The notes under the pieces: generated by a model
Database searches by the model: none
What the model saw: only the letters and a program-made list of their open reading frames with translations
Told to the model about the DNA's origin: nothing
Source of the DNA: Sphingobium sp. KCTC 72723
Lineage (GTDB): Bacteria; Pseudomonadota; Alphaproteobacteria; Sphingomonadales; Sphingomonadaceae
Length of the DNA stretch: 64,000 bases
Direction: 5' to 3'
NCBI RefSeq assembly: GCF_014280435.1
Contig: NZ_CP060388.1
Span: 3,814,001 to 3,878,000, forward strand
Translations under genes and position numbers: made by a program
Shown: piece after piece, positions 26,841 to 36,296 of the stretch
Position numbering within the stretch: position 1 is the first letter of the stretch
Layout of the letters: each line of letters opens with the position of its first letter

Positions 26841-27578
26841 TCAGGTCCGCTTGAGTGGCTTGCACCGGGCGGTGCGGGCGGTGCGGGCGGTGTGGGCGGG
26901 GAAGCCGGGGGCGAGGACGCGGCCGCGTTCGTCGATGCGCACCTGCCGCGCCCTCCAGGCCTTGAGCATGTTGGCGGTCGGGTGAGGGTGTGGGCCGGTG
27001 CGGATGCGCCAAAGGCGCATTGCAAGACAGGCACTCAGTATCTTTCGCGCGGTCGGGCCGGCGATGCGAACGGCCGACTGCCATTGGGGATGATGGGCAT
27101 CATATATTGACACAATTTCGCTTACCCACTTCTCGTCCGGCAATTCCCACATATCGTAACGATAGTTGGAATCGCCCCAACAGCCCCTGAAGACAGGTCC
27201 ATTTCGGTCGCGTATCGGAATGAAGGTCAGTGGTTCGAGCAAGCGGACATGGCGGATATGGGGATAGGGCCGCGATACCAGATCGAAACATTGCGGGATT
27301 GCCCGTTCAGACGCCTCGCTGCCCAATCCTTCGCAATGGCGACCGAACCGCACATCCTCCGTATCGGATGCTTCTACTGGGCTTTCGCAATGGGGTAGCG
27401 CCTCGTCCAGGCACGGGCGCGCAAGGCGTAGGGATTATAACCATCGCTGAAGATGCGGGACACCGGCAGCCAAAATGCCGTTCAGCGCGCTGCTTTCGCG
27501 ACATCTACACAATTCGACCGTAACCCAGCACAGCGAATAAGCGCTGAAATCTGCGCCCTATCGCCAGATTCTAGTCAT
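26841..27578 (-). pseudogene. Internally deleted cas9 fossil (CRISPR copy B)
   Basis: From ATG 27578 the minus strand reads MTRIWR, a TAG stop, then GADFSAYSLCWVT, aligning with the RuvC-I start of the intact Cas9 (RKIWRLGADLGANSLGW). Then come short pieces matching SRIFSDG, PYALRARA and DEALPH, joined by deletions and frameshifts, and a direct jump to the C-terminal domain (VRLLEPLTFIPIRDRNG, GDSNYRYDMWELPDE) and tail (RQVRIDERGRVLAPGFPAH). HNH, RuvC-II and RuvC-III are gone. The C-terminal part is clearly diverged from the intact protein, so this is an old paralogue, not a recent duplicate. A dispersed repeat has inserted at 26973-27032. Confidence 0.9.
26973..27032. repeat. Dispersed repeat unit inserted in the cas9 fossil
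   Basis: GGCGGTCGGGTG, GGGCCGGTGCGG and an ATGCGCC...GGCGCAT hairpin followed by AGACAGGC occur here in the same order as in one half of the large palindrome at 46808-46970. The unit lies where the fossil protein reads through RIRTGPHPHPTANM, residues with no counterpart in the intact Cas9. Confidence 0.75.
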
Positions 27579-27640
27579 CTGGGTCCAGTCCGGTTCAGGC
27601 CTGCATTGAGGACATCAAACGGTCCTTGAACCAGCCATGT

Positions 27641-27676
27641 CAGATAAGGGAGATGCTCCGGCGTCGCCATTTTTGT
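27641..27676 (+). pseudogene. tracrRNA 3'-end remnant (CRISPR copy B)
   Basis: CAGATAAGGG..ATGCTCCGGCGTCGCC then A and five T match the 3' end of the intact tracrRNA (23580-23613), with one hairpin arm mutated. The promoter and anti-repeat are missing: the distance from the cas9 start codon to the hairpin is roughly 110 nt shorter than in copy A, consistent with a deletion. It diverges from the cas9 fossil exactly as tracrRNA does in copy A. Confidence 0.75.
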
Positions 27677-27715
27677 GTCCGGTCGAATATGCCCTATGCT
27701 GTTCGACCGCCGCGT

Positions 27716-28279
27716 TCAAAGCTTGCCATATTTCGCTTCGAAGCCCGCAATATCCCCGGCGGCCAGATATTTGGCCTGATCGATCCACTGGTCGCGGACG
27801 GGCCGCCCCTTGAAGGTGCCGAGTTTGGTGTCGATCGTGGCGAGATCCGTGTCGGTCCAGGCGGCGATCTGGGCGTAGCGGGTGATGCCCAGTTCGATCA
27901 GCAGCGTGCGCAATTTCGGCCCGACGCCCTTGAGGCGAAGCAGGTCATCGCCTGCGTCCGGTGCGGCTGTAGCGGCAGGGGAAATGGGAGTGGCCGTCGG
28001 TTCGGGCGCAGATGCAATGGCCACAGGCGCGATCGGCTCGACGACCAGCGCTTCTACGACCACTGGTTCCACGATCACGACTGGCTCTACGGCAACAGGT
28101 TCGACGACCACAGGCATTGCAGCGACGGGCGCAACCGGCTGTGCGGCCCCGACCGGCATTTCGCGGGTGTCGCTCTCCGCCGCTTTCCCGCCCCGGCCCG
28201 AAAGCAGGAAGATAAGGCCGATGACGACCAGCAAGCCTATGAGCAGCCACAGGCCATAGTCCATGAAGAATTCCTGCAT
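27716..28279 (-). CDS. Membrane-anchored helix-hairpin-helix protein
   Basis: 187 aa. One N-terminal membrane segment (YGLWLLIGLLVVIGLIFLLS), a long Pro/Val/Glu-rich linker (residues ~45-105 with repeated VVVEP units), then a C-terminal HhH domain (DDLLRLKGVGPKLRTLLIEL...ITRYAQIAAW) ending in a WIDQAKYLAAG stretch. The same HhH module occurs at the ends of NADH dehydrogenase subunit E-like and ribosomal-protein-like fusions in alphaproteobacteria and may bind nucleic acid or protein. Function unknown. The linker is low complexity, so length should vary between strains. Confidence 0.75.
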   Translation of the reverse strand: MQEFFMDYGLWLLIGLLVVIGLIFLLSGRGGKAAESDTREMPVGAAQPVAPVAAMPVVVEPVAVEPVVIVEPVVVEALVVEPIAPVAIASAPEPTATPISPAATAAPDAGDDLLRLKGVGPKLRTLLIELGITRYAQIAAWTDTDLATIDTKLGTFKGRPVRDQWIDQAKYLAAGDIAGFEAKYGKL

Positions 28280-28361
28280 CGCGCGTCGCCTCCGTGAATA
28301 TGTCGCTGCTATTTAGGGGCGCACTGGCCTTTGTCGCAAGATGCCAGTGCTTTTCCGTCGT

Positions 28362-29639
28362 TCAGGCGCTTTCGCGCGCGACTTCGCGCCAGCCAATGTC
28401 GCGGCGGCAAAAGCCGGTGGGAAAGTCGATCGCATCGACCGCGGCATAGGCCGCTGCCTGCGCCGCACCAACGCTGTCGCCGGTTGCCGTCACGTTAAGG
28501 ACGCGCCCGCCATTGGCGACCAGCGCGCCGTCCTGTTCCGCTGTGCCTGCATGAAATATGATTGCGCCACGCGCCTGCGCTGCGTCGATCCCGCCGATCG
28601 TGCCGCCTTTTTCGGGCGTGCCGGGATAGCCGTTGGCGGCCATGACGATGGTGAGCGCCGTGCGATCGGCCAGTTCGACCGGACCCTGATCCGCCAATGT
28701 CCCCTGCGCCACGCTGAGCAGCAGTTCCACCAGATCGCCGTCGAAACGCATCATCAGCACCTGACATTCCGGGTCGCCGAAGCGGGCATTATATTCGATC
28801 AGTTTCGGTCCCTGATCGGTCAGCATCAATCCGGCATAGAGGACGCCCGAATAGGGCATCCCTTCGGCCGCCATTGTCGCGACCGTGGGCTTGATGATCG
28901 TTTCGATCACCTGGGCTTCAAGCGCCGGAGTCAGTACCAGGGCGGGGCTGTAAGCGCCCATGCCGCCGGTATTGGGTCCGGTATCGCCATCGCCGACGCG
29001 CTTGTGGTCCTGCGCCGATCCGAAGGACAGGATCGCCGTACCGTCGGTCAGCGCGAAGAAACTGGCTTCTTCCCCGGTCATAAATTCTTCCAGCACCACT
29101 TCCTCGCCCGCCGCACCGAACGCGCCGGAAAACATGACATCAAGCGCATCGAGCGCTTCGTCGCGGGTTTCGGCAATGATCACGCCCTTGCCCGCGGCCA
29201 GCCCGTCGGCCTTGATGACGACCGGCAGCGTGAAGTCGTCCAGCGCGGCGATCGCCCCGTCCTTCGACGTCACGCGGACATAGGCGGCGGTCGGGATGTT
29301 GGCGCGCTGGCACAAATCCTTGGTGAAACCCTTGGACCCTTCGAGTTGCGCGGCTTTCTTGTTCGGGCCGAACACCGGCACGCCCATGGTGCGCAGATTG
29401 TCGGCCAGCCCATCGACCAGCGGCGCTTCCGGGCCGATGACGACCAGGCCGATCGAGTGGCGGGTGCAGAAATCCAGCACCATGCGATGATCGGTCGCGT
29501 CGAGGTCGACCAATGTCGCGTGCTGGGCTATGCCGGGGTTGCCAGATGCCGCGTAGAGCGTATCGAGCCGGGGCGATTGGGCCAGCTTCCACGCCAGCGC
29601 ATGTTCGCGGCCACCGCCGCCAAGCAAAAGGATGTTCAT
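28362..29639 (-). CDS. purD: Phosphoribosylamine--glycine ligase
   Basis: 425 aa ATP-grasp enzyme of purine synthesis, joining 5-phosphoribosylamine and glycine to form GAR. It begins [19 protein letters not shown], and shows the ATP-grasp stretch [18 protein letters not shown], the signature GMGAYSPA and metal-binding [15 protein letters not shown] 29639 gives the conserved start; 29648 would add three residues. It is divergent from xseA, and the two start regions abut, so they must share a very compact promoter region or overlapping leaders. Confidence 0.95.
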   Translation of the reverse strand: MNILLLGGGGREHALAWKLAQSPRLDTLYAASGNPGIAQHATLVDLDATDHRMVLDFCTRHSIGLVVIGPEAPLVDGLADNLRTMGVPVFGPNKKAAQLEGSKGFTKDLCQRANIPTAAYVRVTSKDGAIAALDDFTLPVVIKADGLAAGKGVIIAETRDEALDALDVMFSGAFGAAGEEVVLEEFMTGEEASFFALTDGTAILSFGSAQDHKRVGDGDTGPNTGGMGAYSPALVLTPALEAQVIETIIKPTVATMAAEGMPYSGVLYAGLMLTDQGPKLIEYNARFGDPECQVLMMRFDGDLVELLLSVAQGTLADQGPVELADRTALTIVMAANGYPGTPEKGGTIGGIDAAQARGAIIFHAGTAEQDGALVANGGRVLNVTATGDSVGAAQAAAYAAVDAIDFPTGFCRRDIGWREVARESA

Positions 29640-31143
29640 GTCGCCCATGTCCCCGGATTTCGATGCCTATGACAGTTCGGGCCGCCTGTTAGCGGAGGAA
29701 CGCGCGGGCGACAACGCACCGCCGCTGTCGGTCAGCGAATTGTCGGGCCTGTTGAAGCGCACGGTCGAGGATCGCTTCGGCCATGTCCGGCTGCGCGGCG
29801 AAATTTCCGGGTTCAAGCGCGCCGCGTCGGGGCATCTCTATCTGGCGCTGAAGGACGATAGTGCGGTTATCGACGGGGTGATGTGGAAGGGCGGAGCGCA
29901 ACGGCTGGCCTTTGCGCCGCAGGACGGGGTGGAAGTGATCGCCACCGGCAAGCTGACCACTTACCCCGGCCGGTCCAAATATCAGATCGTGATCGAACGG
30001 ATGGAGTTGGCGGGCGAAGGCGCGCTGATGGCGCTGCTGGAGAAATTGAAGGCGAAACTGGCGGGCGAGGGACTGTTCGCGGCGGAGCGGAAGAAGCCGT
30101 TGCCCTTCCTGCCGCGCACGATCGGCGTGGTGACGTCGCCGACCGGGGCAGTGATCCGTGACATTCTCCACCGTCTGGCCGACCGCTGCCCCACCAATGT
30201 GCTGGTGTGGCCGGTGCTGGTGCAGGGACAGGGCGCGGCGGAGCAGATTGCGCGGGCGGTGCGCGGCTTCAGCGAGATGGACGATAGCGGGCCGGTGCCA
30301 CGCCCCGATTTGGTGATCGTGGCGCGGGGCGGCGGGTCGATCGAGGATCTGTGGAGTTTCAACGAGGAAATCGTGGTGCGGGCGGTGGCCGATTGCACCA
30401 TTCCGATCATATCGGCGGTCGGGCATGAAACGGATACGACCCTGTGCGATCATGCCGCCGACCGGCGCGCGCCGACACCTACGGCTGCGGCGGAAATGGC
30501 GGTGCCGGTGCGGGCCGAACTGCTGGCGACGATCGCGGAAATGGGCCTGCGTGCCGGACGGGCGGTGCGACGCGGGGCAGGGCAGGCGCGGGAGCGGCTT
30601 GACATGCAGGCGCGGTTGATGCCGACGCCCGACATGCTGCTGGCCCCGCAGCGGCAGCGGGTGGACCAATTGTCCGACGCGCTGGCAAGCGGGCTGCGCC
30701 ACCGGATTGCCGACGCGCGCGCGCATCTGGGGCAGGTGGGCGGGGCGCTGCGCCCTTCATTGCTGCGGCAGCAACTGGCGCGGGCAACCGAGCGGCTGGA
30801 CAGGTTGCGGCCACGGCCCGATTATCTGGCGCGGGCGCTGTTTGATCGGGCGACGGCGTTCGACCGGGTATCGCGCCATTTCGCGTCGCTTGACCCCGAC
30901 CTGCCGCTGGCGCGGGGCTATGCGCGGGTGATGGCGCAGGGACGGCTGGTCCAGTCGGTCGCGGCGGCGCAGGCGGCAGGCGCGGTGACGCTGCATTTCA
31001 AGGACGGGACTGTGGATGCGGCCGTCGGCCATGGTGGCGCGCCGCTTGAGAAGCCCGATCCTGCCGCTATATCAATGGCGCCCCGCCCGGCGCGCAAACC
31101 GCGCGGGGCGGACGAAACGCCGCAGCAGGATTTGTTTTCCTGA
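29638..31143 (+). CDS. xseA: Exodeoxyribonuclease VII large subunit
   Basis: About 501 aa. An N-terminal OB-fold ([20 protein letters not shown]...[20 protein letters not shown]) precedes the catalytic domain with the family motif [14 protein letters not shown] and [16 protein letters not shown], then a coiled-coil region and C-terminal strand. With XseB it degrades single-stranded DNA. Start ATG 29638 is favoured by AAAAGG 6 nt upstream; 29632 and 29647 are alternatives. xseB is not in the window. It leads a probable run into DUF2093 and the M23 peptidase genes. Confidence 0.93.
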   Translation: MSPMSPDFDAYDSSGRLLAEERAGDNAPPLSVSELSGLLKRTVEDRFGHVRLRGEISGFKRAASGHLYLALKDDSAVIDGVMWKGGAQRLAFAPQDGVEVIATGKLTTYPGRSKYQIVIERMELAGEGALMALLEKLKAKLAGEGLFAAERKKPLPFLPRTIGVVTSPTGAVIRDILHRLADRCPTNVLVWPVLVQGQGAAEQIARAVRGFSEMDDSGPVPRPDLVIVARGGGSIEDLWSFNEEIVVRAVADCTIPIISAVGHETDTTLCDHAADRRAPTPTAAAEMAVPVRAELLATIAEMGLRAGRAVRRGAGQARERLDMQARLMPTPDMLLAPQRQRVDQLSDALASGLRHRIADARAHLGQVGGALRPSLLRQQLARATERLDRLRPRPDYLARALFDRATAFDRVSRHFASLDPDLPLARGYARVMAQGRLVQSVAAAQAAGAVTLHFKDGTVDAAVGHGGAPLEKPDPAAISMAPRPARKPRGADETPQQDLFS

Positions 31144-31163
31144 GCTGATGAAAGGTCCGGCCC

Positions 31164-31367
31164 ATGCTCATGTCCAACAGCGATCGCGTCGCGCGGCTCC
31201 ACTATCTGCCCTATAGTTTTCGCGTGTTGCAGGCGGGCGACCATGTCCTGTGCGCGGTAACGGGGCAGCGGATCGCGCTGGAGGATCTGCGCTATTGGAG
31301 CATTGCGCGACAGGAACCCTATGCCAGCGCGCAGGCATCGGTGCAGGCGGAATTGAAGGGCAAATGA
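31164..31367 (+). CDS. DUF2093 family protein
   Basis: 67 aa matching the compact alphaproteobacterial DUF2093 pattern: ARLHYLPYSFRVLQAGDHVL, CAVTG.RI.LE.LRYWS, RQE.YA. No known function. It sits 20 nt after xseA and its stop overlaps the start of the M23 peptidase by 4 nt, so it is probably part of that transcript. Confidence 0.88.
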   Translation: MLMSNSDRVARLHYLPYSFRVLQAGDHVLCAVTGQRIALEDLRYWSIARQEPYASAQASVQAELKGK

Positions 31368-32206
31368 GGGGTTGGGCGGCGGCGGGGCTGCTGGTTCTGT
31401 CGGCAGGGCTGGTGTCCGCCGCGCCACCGACTAACCCGAACGATCTCACGCTGTCGGGTGCGATGACGCAGGGCGGCGTAGCGACGGGCGTGGTGCCTTT
31501 CGGCACCGTGGCGTTGCAGCTGGGCGGTCAACCGGTGCCGGTCGATGCCGACCGCCATTTCCTGATCGCGTTCGATCGCGATGCGGGGCCGACCACCATT
31601 TTGGTGGCGCGATTGGCCGACGGGCGCAGGGTCGAGCGCGCATTGACGATCACCCCGCGCGCCTGGCGGATTGAACGGATCAACGCGCCGATGCGCCCGA
31701 CCAAAAGTAGCGAGGCGTTTCTGGCGTTGCGCAAGCCCGAACTGGAGGCGATCGCGGCGGCGCGCGCAGTGCGGACCGATGCGCAGGGGTGGCGGCAGGC
31801 ATTCATATGGCCGCGCGTCGGGCGGATTTCCGGCCTGTTCGGGTCGCAGCGCGTCTATCAGGGGCAACCGGGTGCCTATCATGGCGGGGTGGATGTGGCG
31901 GGCGCGACCGGTGTGCCGGTGGTGGCCCCGGCGCAGGGCGTCGTCATACTGGCGGCGACGGACAAACCCTTCACGCTGGAGGGGCATTTGCTGATGATCG
32001 ACCATGGCCATGGCCTGTCCAGCGCATTCCTGCATCTCTCGCGGATCGACGTGAAGGTCGGGCAGGCTGTTGCGCAAGGGCAACGCATCGGTGCGGTGGG
32101 TGCGACGGGCCGGGCGACTGGCCCGCATCTGCATTGGGGGATGAAGTGGAACGACGCGCGAATCGACCCGATCCTGCTCGTCGGGCCGATGCCGCAGGGC
32201 GCTTGA
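31364..32206 (+). CDS. M23-family peptidoglycan metallopeptidase
   Basis: 280 aa with a signal peptide (MRGWAAAGLLVLSAGLVSAA). The LytM domain in the C-terminal half has the zinc ligands in YHGGVDVAGATGVPV (His, Asp) and GPHLHWGMKWN (HxH), all present, so it is probably an active endopeptidase rather than a degenerate LytM factor. It would cut peptide crosslinks in the periplasm during growth or division. ATG overlaps the DUF2093 stop (ATGA). Confidence 0.9.
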   Translation: MRGWAAAGLLVLSAGLVSAAPPTNPNDLTLSGAMTQGGVATGVVPFGTVALQLGGQPVPVDADRHFLIAFDRDAGPTTILVARLADGRRVERALTITPRAWRIERINAPMRPTKSSEAFLALRKPELEAIAAARAVRTDAQGWRQAFIWPRVGRISGLFGSQRVYQGQPGAYHGGVDVAGATGVPVVAPAQGVVILAATDKPFTLEGHLLMIDHGHGLSSAFLHLSRIDVKVGQAVAQGQRIGAVGATGRATGPHLHWGMKWNDARIDPILLVGPMPQGA

Positions 32207-32207
32207 T

Positions 32208-32768
32208 TCAGCCTACCCGTTTCATCCGCACGGCTCGCCCGCCATCGACCTTGCCCATGAAACTGCCCATCGCGGCGCGTTTCAGTTCGATGTCCTGGCC
32301 CACTTTCGGATTGCCCGCGACGATCGCTTCGGTCGTGATCCATTGCGCGCCATCGTCCAGCCCGATCTGCCACTTGCCGTAGCCGAGGCTGCGGACGGAC
32401 GCGATCTTTGCCGTGATCTGGCTGAAGCCATCCTCCTGCCGATCCTTTTGATCGTCACCGTCCGCTCCGCCCAGAAAGGGGAGTTTGGGGAAGGAGAAGC
32501 CAAACAGGGTCTTGCGTGTCTTGCTCAACTCGCCCTTGTCCAGCACCACCACTTCATCGCGCTGCGCGGCCGCCTCCATCGCGCCAACCTGTCGATCGAA
32601 GCAGGCGAGGCGCTGGGCATTGTCGGCAATCGCGCGGCATTGCAGCAGGTCGGTGAAAATCTCCGGCCGGGGCTGCTGCCGTTTGGGCGCGGCATGAACT
32701 GGCTGGAGGAAAAGACAGAGCGTAATGGTCGCGGAAACTGTCATAAAAGGTGCGCGCTTGATCGTCAT
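32208..32768 (-). CDS. Exported protein of unknown function
   Basis: 186 aa from ATG 32768. Hydrophobic signal (FMTVSATITLCLFLQPVHAA) with likely cleavage at HAA. The mature part has CRAIADNAQRLACFDRQVG, a Cys-containing helix found in several small exported sphingomonad proteins, then a beta-rich tail (ITAKIASVRSLGYGKWQIGL...GAQWITTEAI). No family function known to me. Convergent with the M23 peptidase, with one base between the stop codons. Confidence 0.7.
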   Translation of the reverse strand: MTIKRAPFMTVSATITLCLFLQPVHAAPKRQQPRPEIFTDLLQCRAIADNAQRLACFDRQVGAMEAAAQRDEVVVLDKGELSKTRKTLFGFSFPKLPFLGGADGDDQKDRQEDGFSQITAKIASVRSLGYGKWQIGLDDGAQWITTEAIVAGNPKVGQDIELKRAAMGSFMGKVDGGRAVRMKRVG

Positions 32769-33164
32769 GGGGCGTCTCTCCGGCTGTGTGGCGCGTTTGT
32801 CGCAGATAGCAGCACCCCACGGAAGCAACGTCAATAAGGGGCCGCAGCGGCTTTGGGCGCACCCGCTACGCCACAATCGGTCGACTGTTGCAGATAGGGC
32901 AGCATCATAAGTGCATCATATTGCAATTCAGTGAAATTATCTTGCTAAACAGGCGTAAAACAGCCCTCGGCAAACCTTGTTGCATTTATGATACAGGCCG
33001 CGTCAAAAAGCGGTGAGCCGCCCTTTCGCACGCTTTACAGCAGCCCGCGCCCCGCGCAGTTTCGCCCCATCCATATGGGGGGATCGCTGTCGGGCACCAT
33101 GTCCCCCCGTAGGTACATTATAGTGGCAGGCCATCTGCCAGCCTCCAGAGCAAGGGACTGGACC
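32769..33164. other. 396-nt intergenic region upstream of the TonB receptor
   Basis: No gene seen. It is AT-richer around 32900-32960 and should contain the divergent promoters for the exported protein and the TonB-dependent receptor, including a long leader for the latter. I could not identify a riboswitch or a clear operator. Confidence 0.5.
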
Positions 33165-36100
33165 GTGAAGACATTTTCCAAGAGGGCACTTTTGCGTGCC
33201 AGCGTCGCACCGGCGATTCTGGGCGCGTCGCTGATCGCGACCGCCGCATTCGCACAGGACGCGCCGCAGGCCGCCGACGCCGAAGTTGGTGACACCATCA
33301 TCGTCACCGGCTCGCTGATCAAGAACCCCAATCTGGCGCGTTCGACCCCGGTTACGGCGACCACCGCCGACCAGATCGAACTGAAGCAGAACAACACCGC
33401 CGAAGAAATTCTGCGCGAAATTCCCGGTATCGTTCCCAGCGTGGGTTCGGCCGTCAACAACGGCAATGGCGGCGCTTCGTTCGTCAACCTGCGCGGCTTG
33501 GGTTCCAACCGCAACATCGTGCTGATCGACGGCAACCGCGTGGTTCCCGCCGAACTGAACGGCCGCTTCGATCTTAACAACATCCCGCTCGCGCTGATCG
33601 ACCGTGTCGACGTGCTGACCGGCGGTGCGTCCACCACCTATGGCGCCGACGCCATTTCGGGTGTCGTCAACTTCGTTACCAAGTCCGACTTTGCCGGTCT
33701 GGAAGCGAACATCGCTAACCAGCTTACCGAAGAAGGTGACGGTCATTATGTCCGTGCCGACCTTACCATCGGTGCGAACTTCGATGACGGTCGCGGCAAC
33801 GTGGTATTCTCGGTGGGCTATCAGCAGTCCGACCCGGTTTATCAGGGCGATCGCCCCTTCGCGGCCTTCTCGATCGATTCCTTCACCGGCGCAAATGGCG
33901 GTTCCGGCACATCGACCCCGTCGCGCTTCACCAACGTCAACACCACGGGTGCGGACTCGATCACCACGGGTTGCGGCCTGGCCGGTCAGATCGCCTGCAA
34001 CACCGTGCAGGGCAACCGTCAGGTGACGGCTGCTGGCGGTGGCTTCCGTGGCACCTCGGCTTTCGACGCTTATAACTTCAACCCGTTCAACATCTTCCAG
34101 ACGCCGTTTGAGCGTTTCAACATGTATGGCGCTGGCCGTTATGAAGTCAGCGACGCGGTAGAAGTCTATACGCGCGGGATCTTCTCGAAGAACACCGTCA
34201 GCACCATCATCGCACCGTCGGGCACCTTCGGTATCTCGGTCGTGGTTCCGCTCAGCAATCCTTATCTGTCGGCTGCACAGCGTAACGCCTTCTGCGCGTT
34301 CGACACCAATCCGGGCGTCGGCTACACCGCGCGCTTCACGCCTGAACAGTGTGCTGCTGCCGCCACCGCACAGCCGCTGAATGCTGACGGCACCGTGAAC
34401 GCCAACTACCGCACCGTCACGACCGCGCTGTCGCGTCGTGCGACCGAACTGGGTCCGCGCATCTCGGACTTCACCACCACCTTCTTCGATTATCGCATCG
34501 GCGCGCGTGGCGGTATCACCGACTCGATCGACTGGGATCTGTCGGGTAGCTATGGCGAATCCGAAAACATCCAGACCCAGCAGGGCTACTGGCTGAACTC
34601 GCGCGTCCGTCAGGCGCTGCTGGCGACCAACACCGCCACCTGCCTGAACGACACCAATGGCTGCGTCCCGCTCAACGTGTTCGGTCCTGACGGCTCGATC
34701 ACTGCCGCGCAAAACGCATTCCTGACCGCCAACAGCCAGGTCGCGACCAAGACGTCGCTGGCGCAGGTCAAAGGCACCGTCAGCGGTGACTTCGGCGTTG
34801 CGTCGCCCTTCGGTACGGACAGCGTCGCTTTCGCGGTCGGTGGCGAATATCGCAAATATGGTGCCAGCCAAGAATCCGATCTGCTGTCGCAGTCGGGCGA
34901 TCTGGGCGGTGCCGGTGGTGCGGCTCCGAACATCGACGGCGGTTACGACGTCTATGAAGCCTATGGCGAAATCATCCTGCCGCTGGTGCAGGACAAGCCC
35001 TTCTTCCAGGATCTGACGGTCGAAGCGGGCATTCGCTATTCCGACTATGGGGTGCAGGGTGCGGCCGGTTACAACACCACCACCTGGAAGGTTGCAGGCA
35101 ACTGGACCCCGGTTGATGGCATCAAGTTCCGTGGCAACTATTCGCGCGCCGTTCGTGCGCCGAACATCGCGGAACTGTTTGCACCGGTGAACACCACGCT
35201 GACCAACCTGGACAGCGATCCCTGCGCCGGCGCAGCGCCGACCCAGAACGCAAACCTGGGTGCGGTCTGTATCGCTCAGGGTGCGCCTGCTGCGCTGCTC
35301 GGTTCGATCATTAACGATCCGGCAGGTCAGGTGAACTCCACCGGCGGCGGTAACCTCGCTCTCGGCCCGGAAAAGTCGAACAGCTGGGGTCTGGGTGTGT
35401 CCCTGCAGCCTGCTGCTCTGCCCGGCTTCAGCCTGACGGTCGATTATTACAACATCAAGATTTCGGGTGCGATCACCAACCCGACGCCTGATGACGTAAT
35501 TTCGGCCTGCTTCGACAACATCACCGCTGCCAGCGCCTCCAGCGCGGCTTGCACCGGTATCCGCCGTGACCCGGCGACCGGCGCACTGTTTGGTGAGCCT
35601 TCGGTTGTTGGCGGCCTGCCCCAGACGCTGTCGAACCTCGGCAAGCTGGCGACGGACGGCATCGACGTTCAGTTGAACTACAATAAGGATGTGAGCTTCG
35701 CCACCTGGGCGCTGACCGCGAACGGCAACTGGACGAACAGCTCGACGTTCCAGGCGACCCCGACTTCGATCAACCGCGAATGCGTTGGCCTCTATTCGGT
35801 CAACTGTGCGTCGATCCAGCCGGAGTTCAGCTGGTCGGTGCGGAACACGCTGCAGTTCAAGTCGTTCGACGTATCGCTGCTGTGGCGCTACATCGACGGC
35901 GTGAAGTATGAAGACGGTGACGCCTTCGTCGGCACGCTGAACGGCAAGCAGGTGGACTTCAACACCATTCCGGCCGAACATTATTTCGACCTGACCGGTC
36001 GTTTCCATGTGTCGGACGAAGTGACCATCACAATGACGGTGCAGAACCTGCTGGACAACCAGCCAAAGGTTGTCGGCAACTCCATCGGCAACACCAGCTA

Positions 36101-36179
36101 CAACAGCGGCAACGTCTATCCGTCGACCTACGACGCGCTGGGCCGCCGTTACACCGTGGCTGCCAAGCTGCGCTTCTGA
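33165..36179 (+). CDS. TonB-dependent outer-membrane receptor
   Basis: 1004 aa from GTG 33165, with AAGGGA upstream and a clear signal peptide (KTFSKRALLRASVAPAILGA...AFAQ). A TonB box-like segment DTIIVTGS precedes the plug (LRGLGSNRNIVLIDGNRVVP, DRVDVLTGGASTTYGADAIS), then a long beta-barrel ending RRYTVAAKLRF with terminal Phe. No STN signalling domain. Codons here are strongly biased to C-ending and GGT forms, suggesting high expression. An in-frame extension to 32988 is not conserved. The next two genes (sulfotransferase and TPR/aspartyl-hydroxylase) accompany receptors like this in sphingomonads and Caulobacter relatives. Substrate unknown. Confidence 0.92.
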   Translation: MKTFSKRALLRASVAPAILGASLIATAAFAQDAPQAADAEVGDTIIVTGSLIKNPNLARSTPVTATTADQIELKQNNTAEEILREIPGIVPSVGSAVNNGNGGASFVNLRGLGSNRNIVLIDGNRVVPAELNGRFDLNNIPLALIDRVDVLTGGASTTYGADAISGVVNFVTKSDFAGLEANIANQLTEEGDGHYVRADLTIGANFDDGRGNVVFSVGYQQSDPVYQGDRPFAAFSIDSFTGANGGSGTSTPSRFTNVNTTGADSITTGCGLAGQIACNTVQGNRQVTAAGGGFRGTSAFDAYNFNPFNIFQTPFERFNMYGAGRYEVSDAVEVYTRGIFSKNTVSTIIAPSGTFGISVVVPLSNPYLSAAQRNAFCAFDTNPGVGYTARFTPEQCAAAATAQPLNADGTVNANYRTVTTALSRRATELGPRISDFTTTFFDYRIGARGGITDSIDWDLSGSYGESENIQTQQGYWLNSRVRQALLATNTATCLNDTNGCVPLNVFGPDGSITAAQNAFLTANSQVATKTSLAQVKGTVSGDFGVASPFGTDSVAFAVGGEYRKYGASQESDLLSQSGDLGGAGGAAPNIDGGYDVYEAYGEIILPLVQDKPFFQDLTVEAGIRYSDYGVQGAAGYNTTTWKVAGNWTPVDGIKFRGNYSRAVRAPNIAELFAPVNTTLTNLDSDPCAGAAPTQNANLGAVCIAQGAPAALLGSIINDPAGQVNSTGGGNLALGPEKSNSWGLGVSLQPAALPGFSLTVDYYNIKISGAITNPTPDDVISACFDNITAASASSAACTGIRRDPATGALFGEPSVVGGLPQTLSNLGKLATDGIDVQLNYNKDVSFATWALTANGNWTNSSTFQATPTSINRECVGLYSVNCASIQPEFSWSVRNTLQFKSFDVSLLWRYIDGVKYEDGDAFVGTLNGKQVDFNTIPAEHYFDLTGRFHVSDEVTITMTVQNLLDNQPKVVGNSIGNTSYNSGNVYPSTYDALGRRYTVAAKLRF

Positions 36180-36206
36180 TCCTTTCGATCAGGCAAGAAA
36201 AAGGAA

Positions 36207-36235
36207 GGGGCCGGTGGCGACACCGGCCCCTTTTT
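36207..36235 (+). terminator. Intrinsic terminator after the TonB receptor
   Basis: GGGGCCGGTG (36207-36216) pairs perfectly with CACCGGCCCC around GCGA, followed by TTTTT. It lies 28 nt after the receptor stop. Confidence 0.9.
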
Positions 36236-36296
36236 CATGGGACTATATAAACGGCGGGATGGGAAGGCGGCGATCATGCCCACCTGCTCGTTACTC

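Noticed and set aside
26695..27084. Longer cas1 start upstream of 26818
   Set aside because: The in-frame extension to 27034 lies over the end of the cas9 fossil and the repeat insertion; MDRIVDIA is the normal Cas1 start.
33003..36008. 1001-codon minus-strand frame opposite the TonB receptor
   Set aside because: The receptor strand has a signal peptide, plug motifs and terminal Phe; the antisense frame is Arg/Val-rich with no motif and reflects codon bias.
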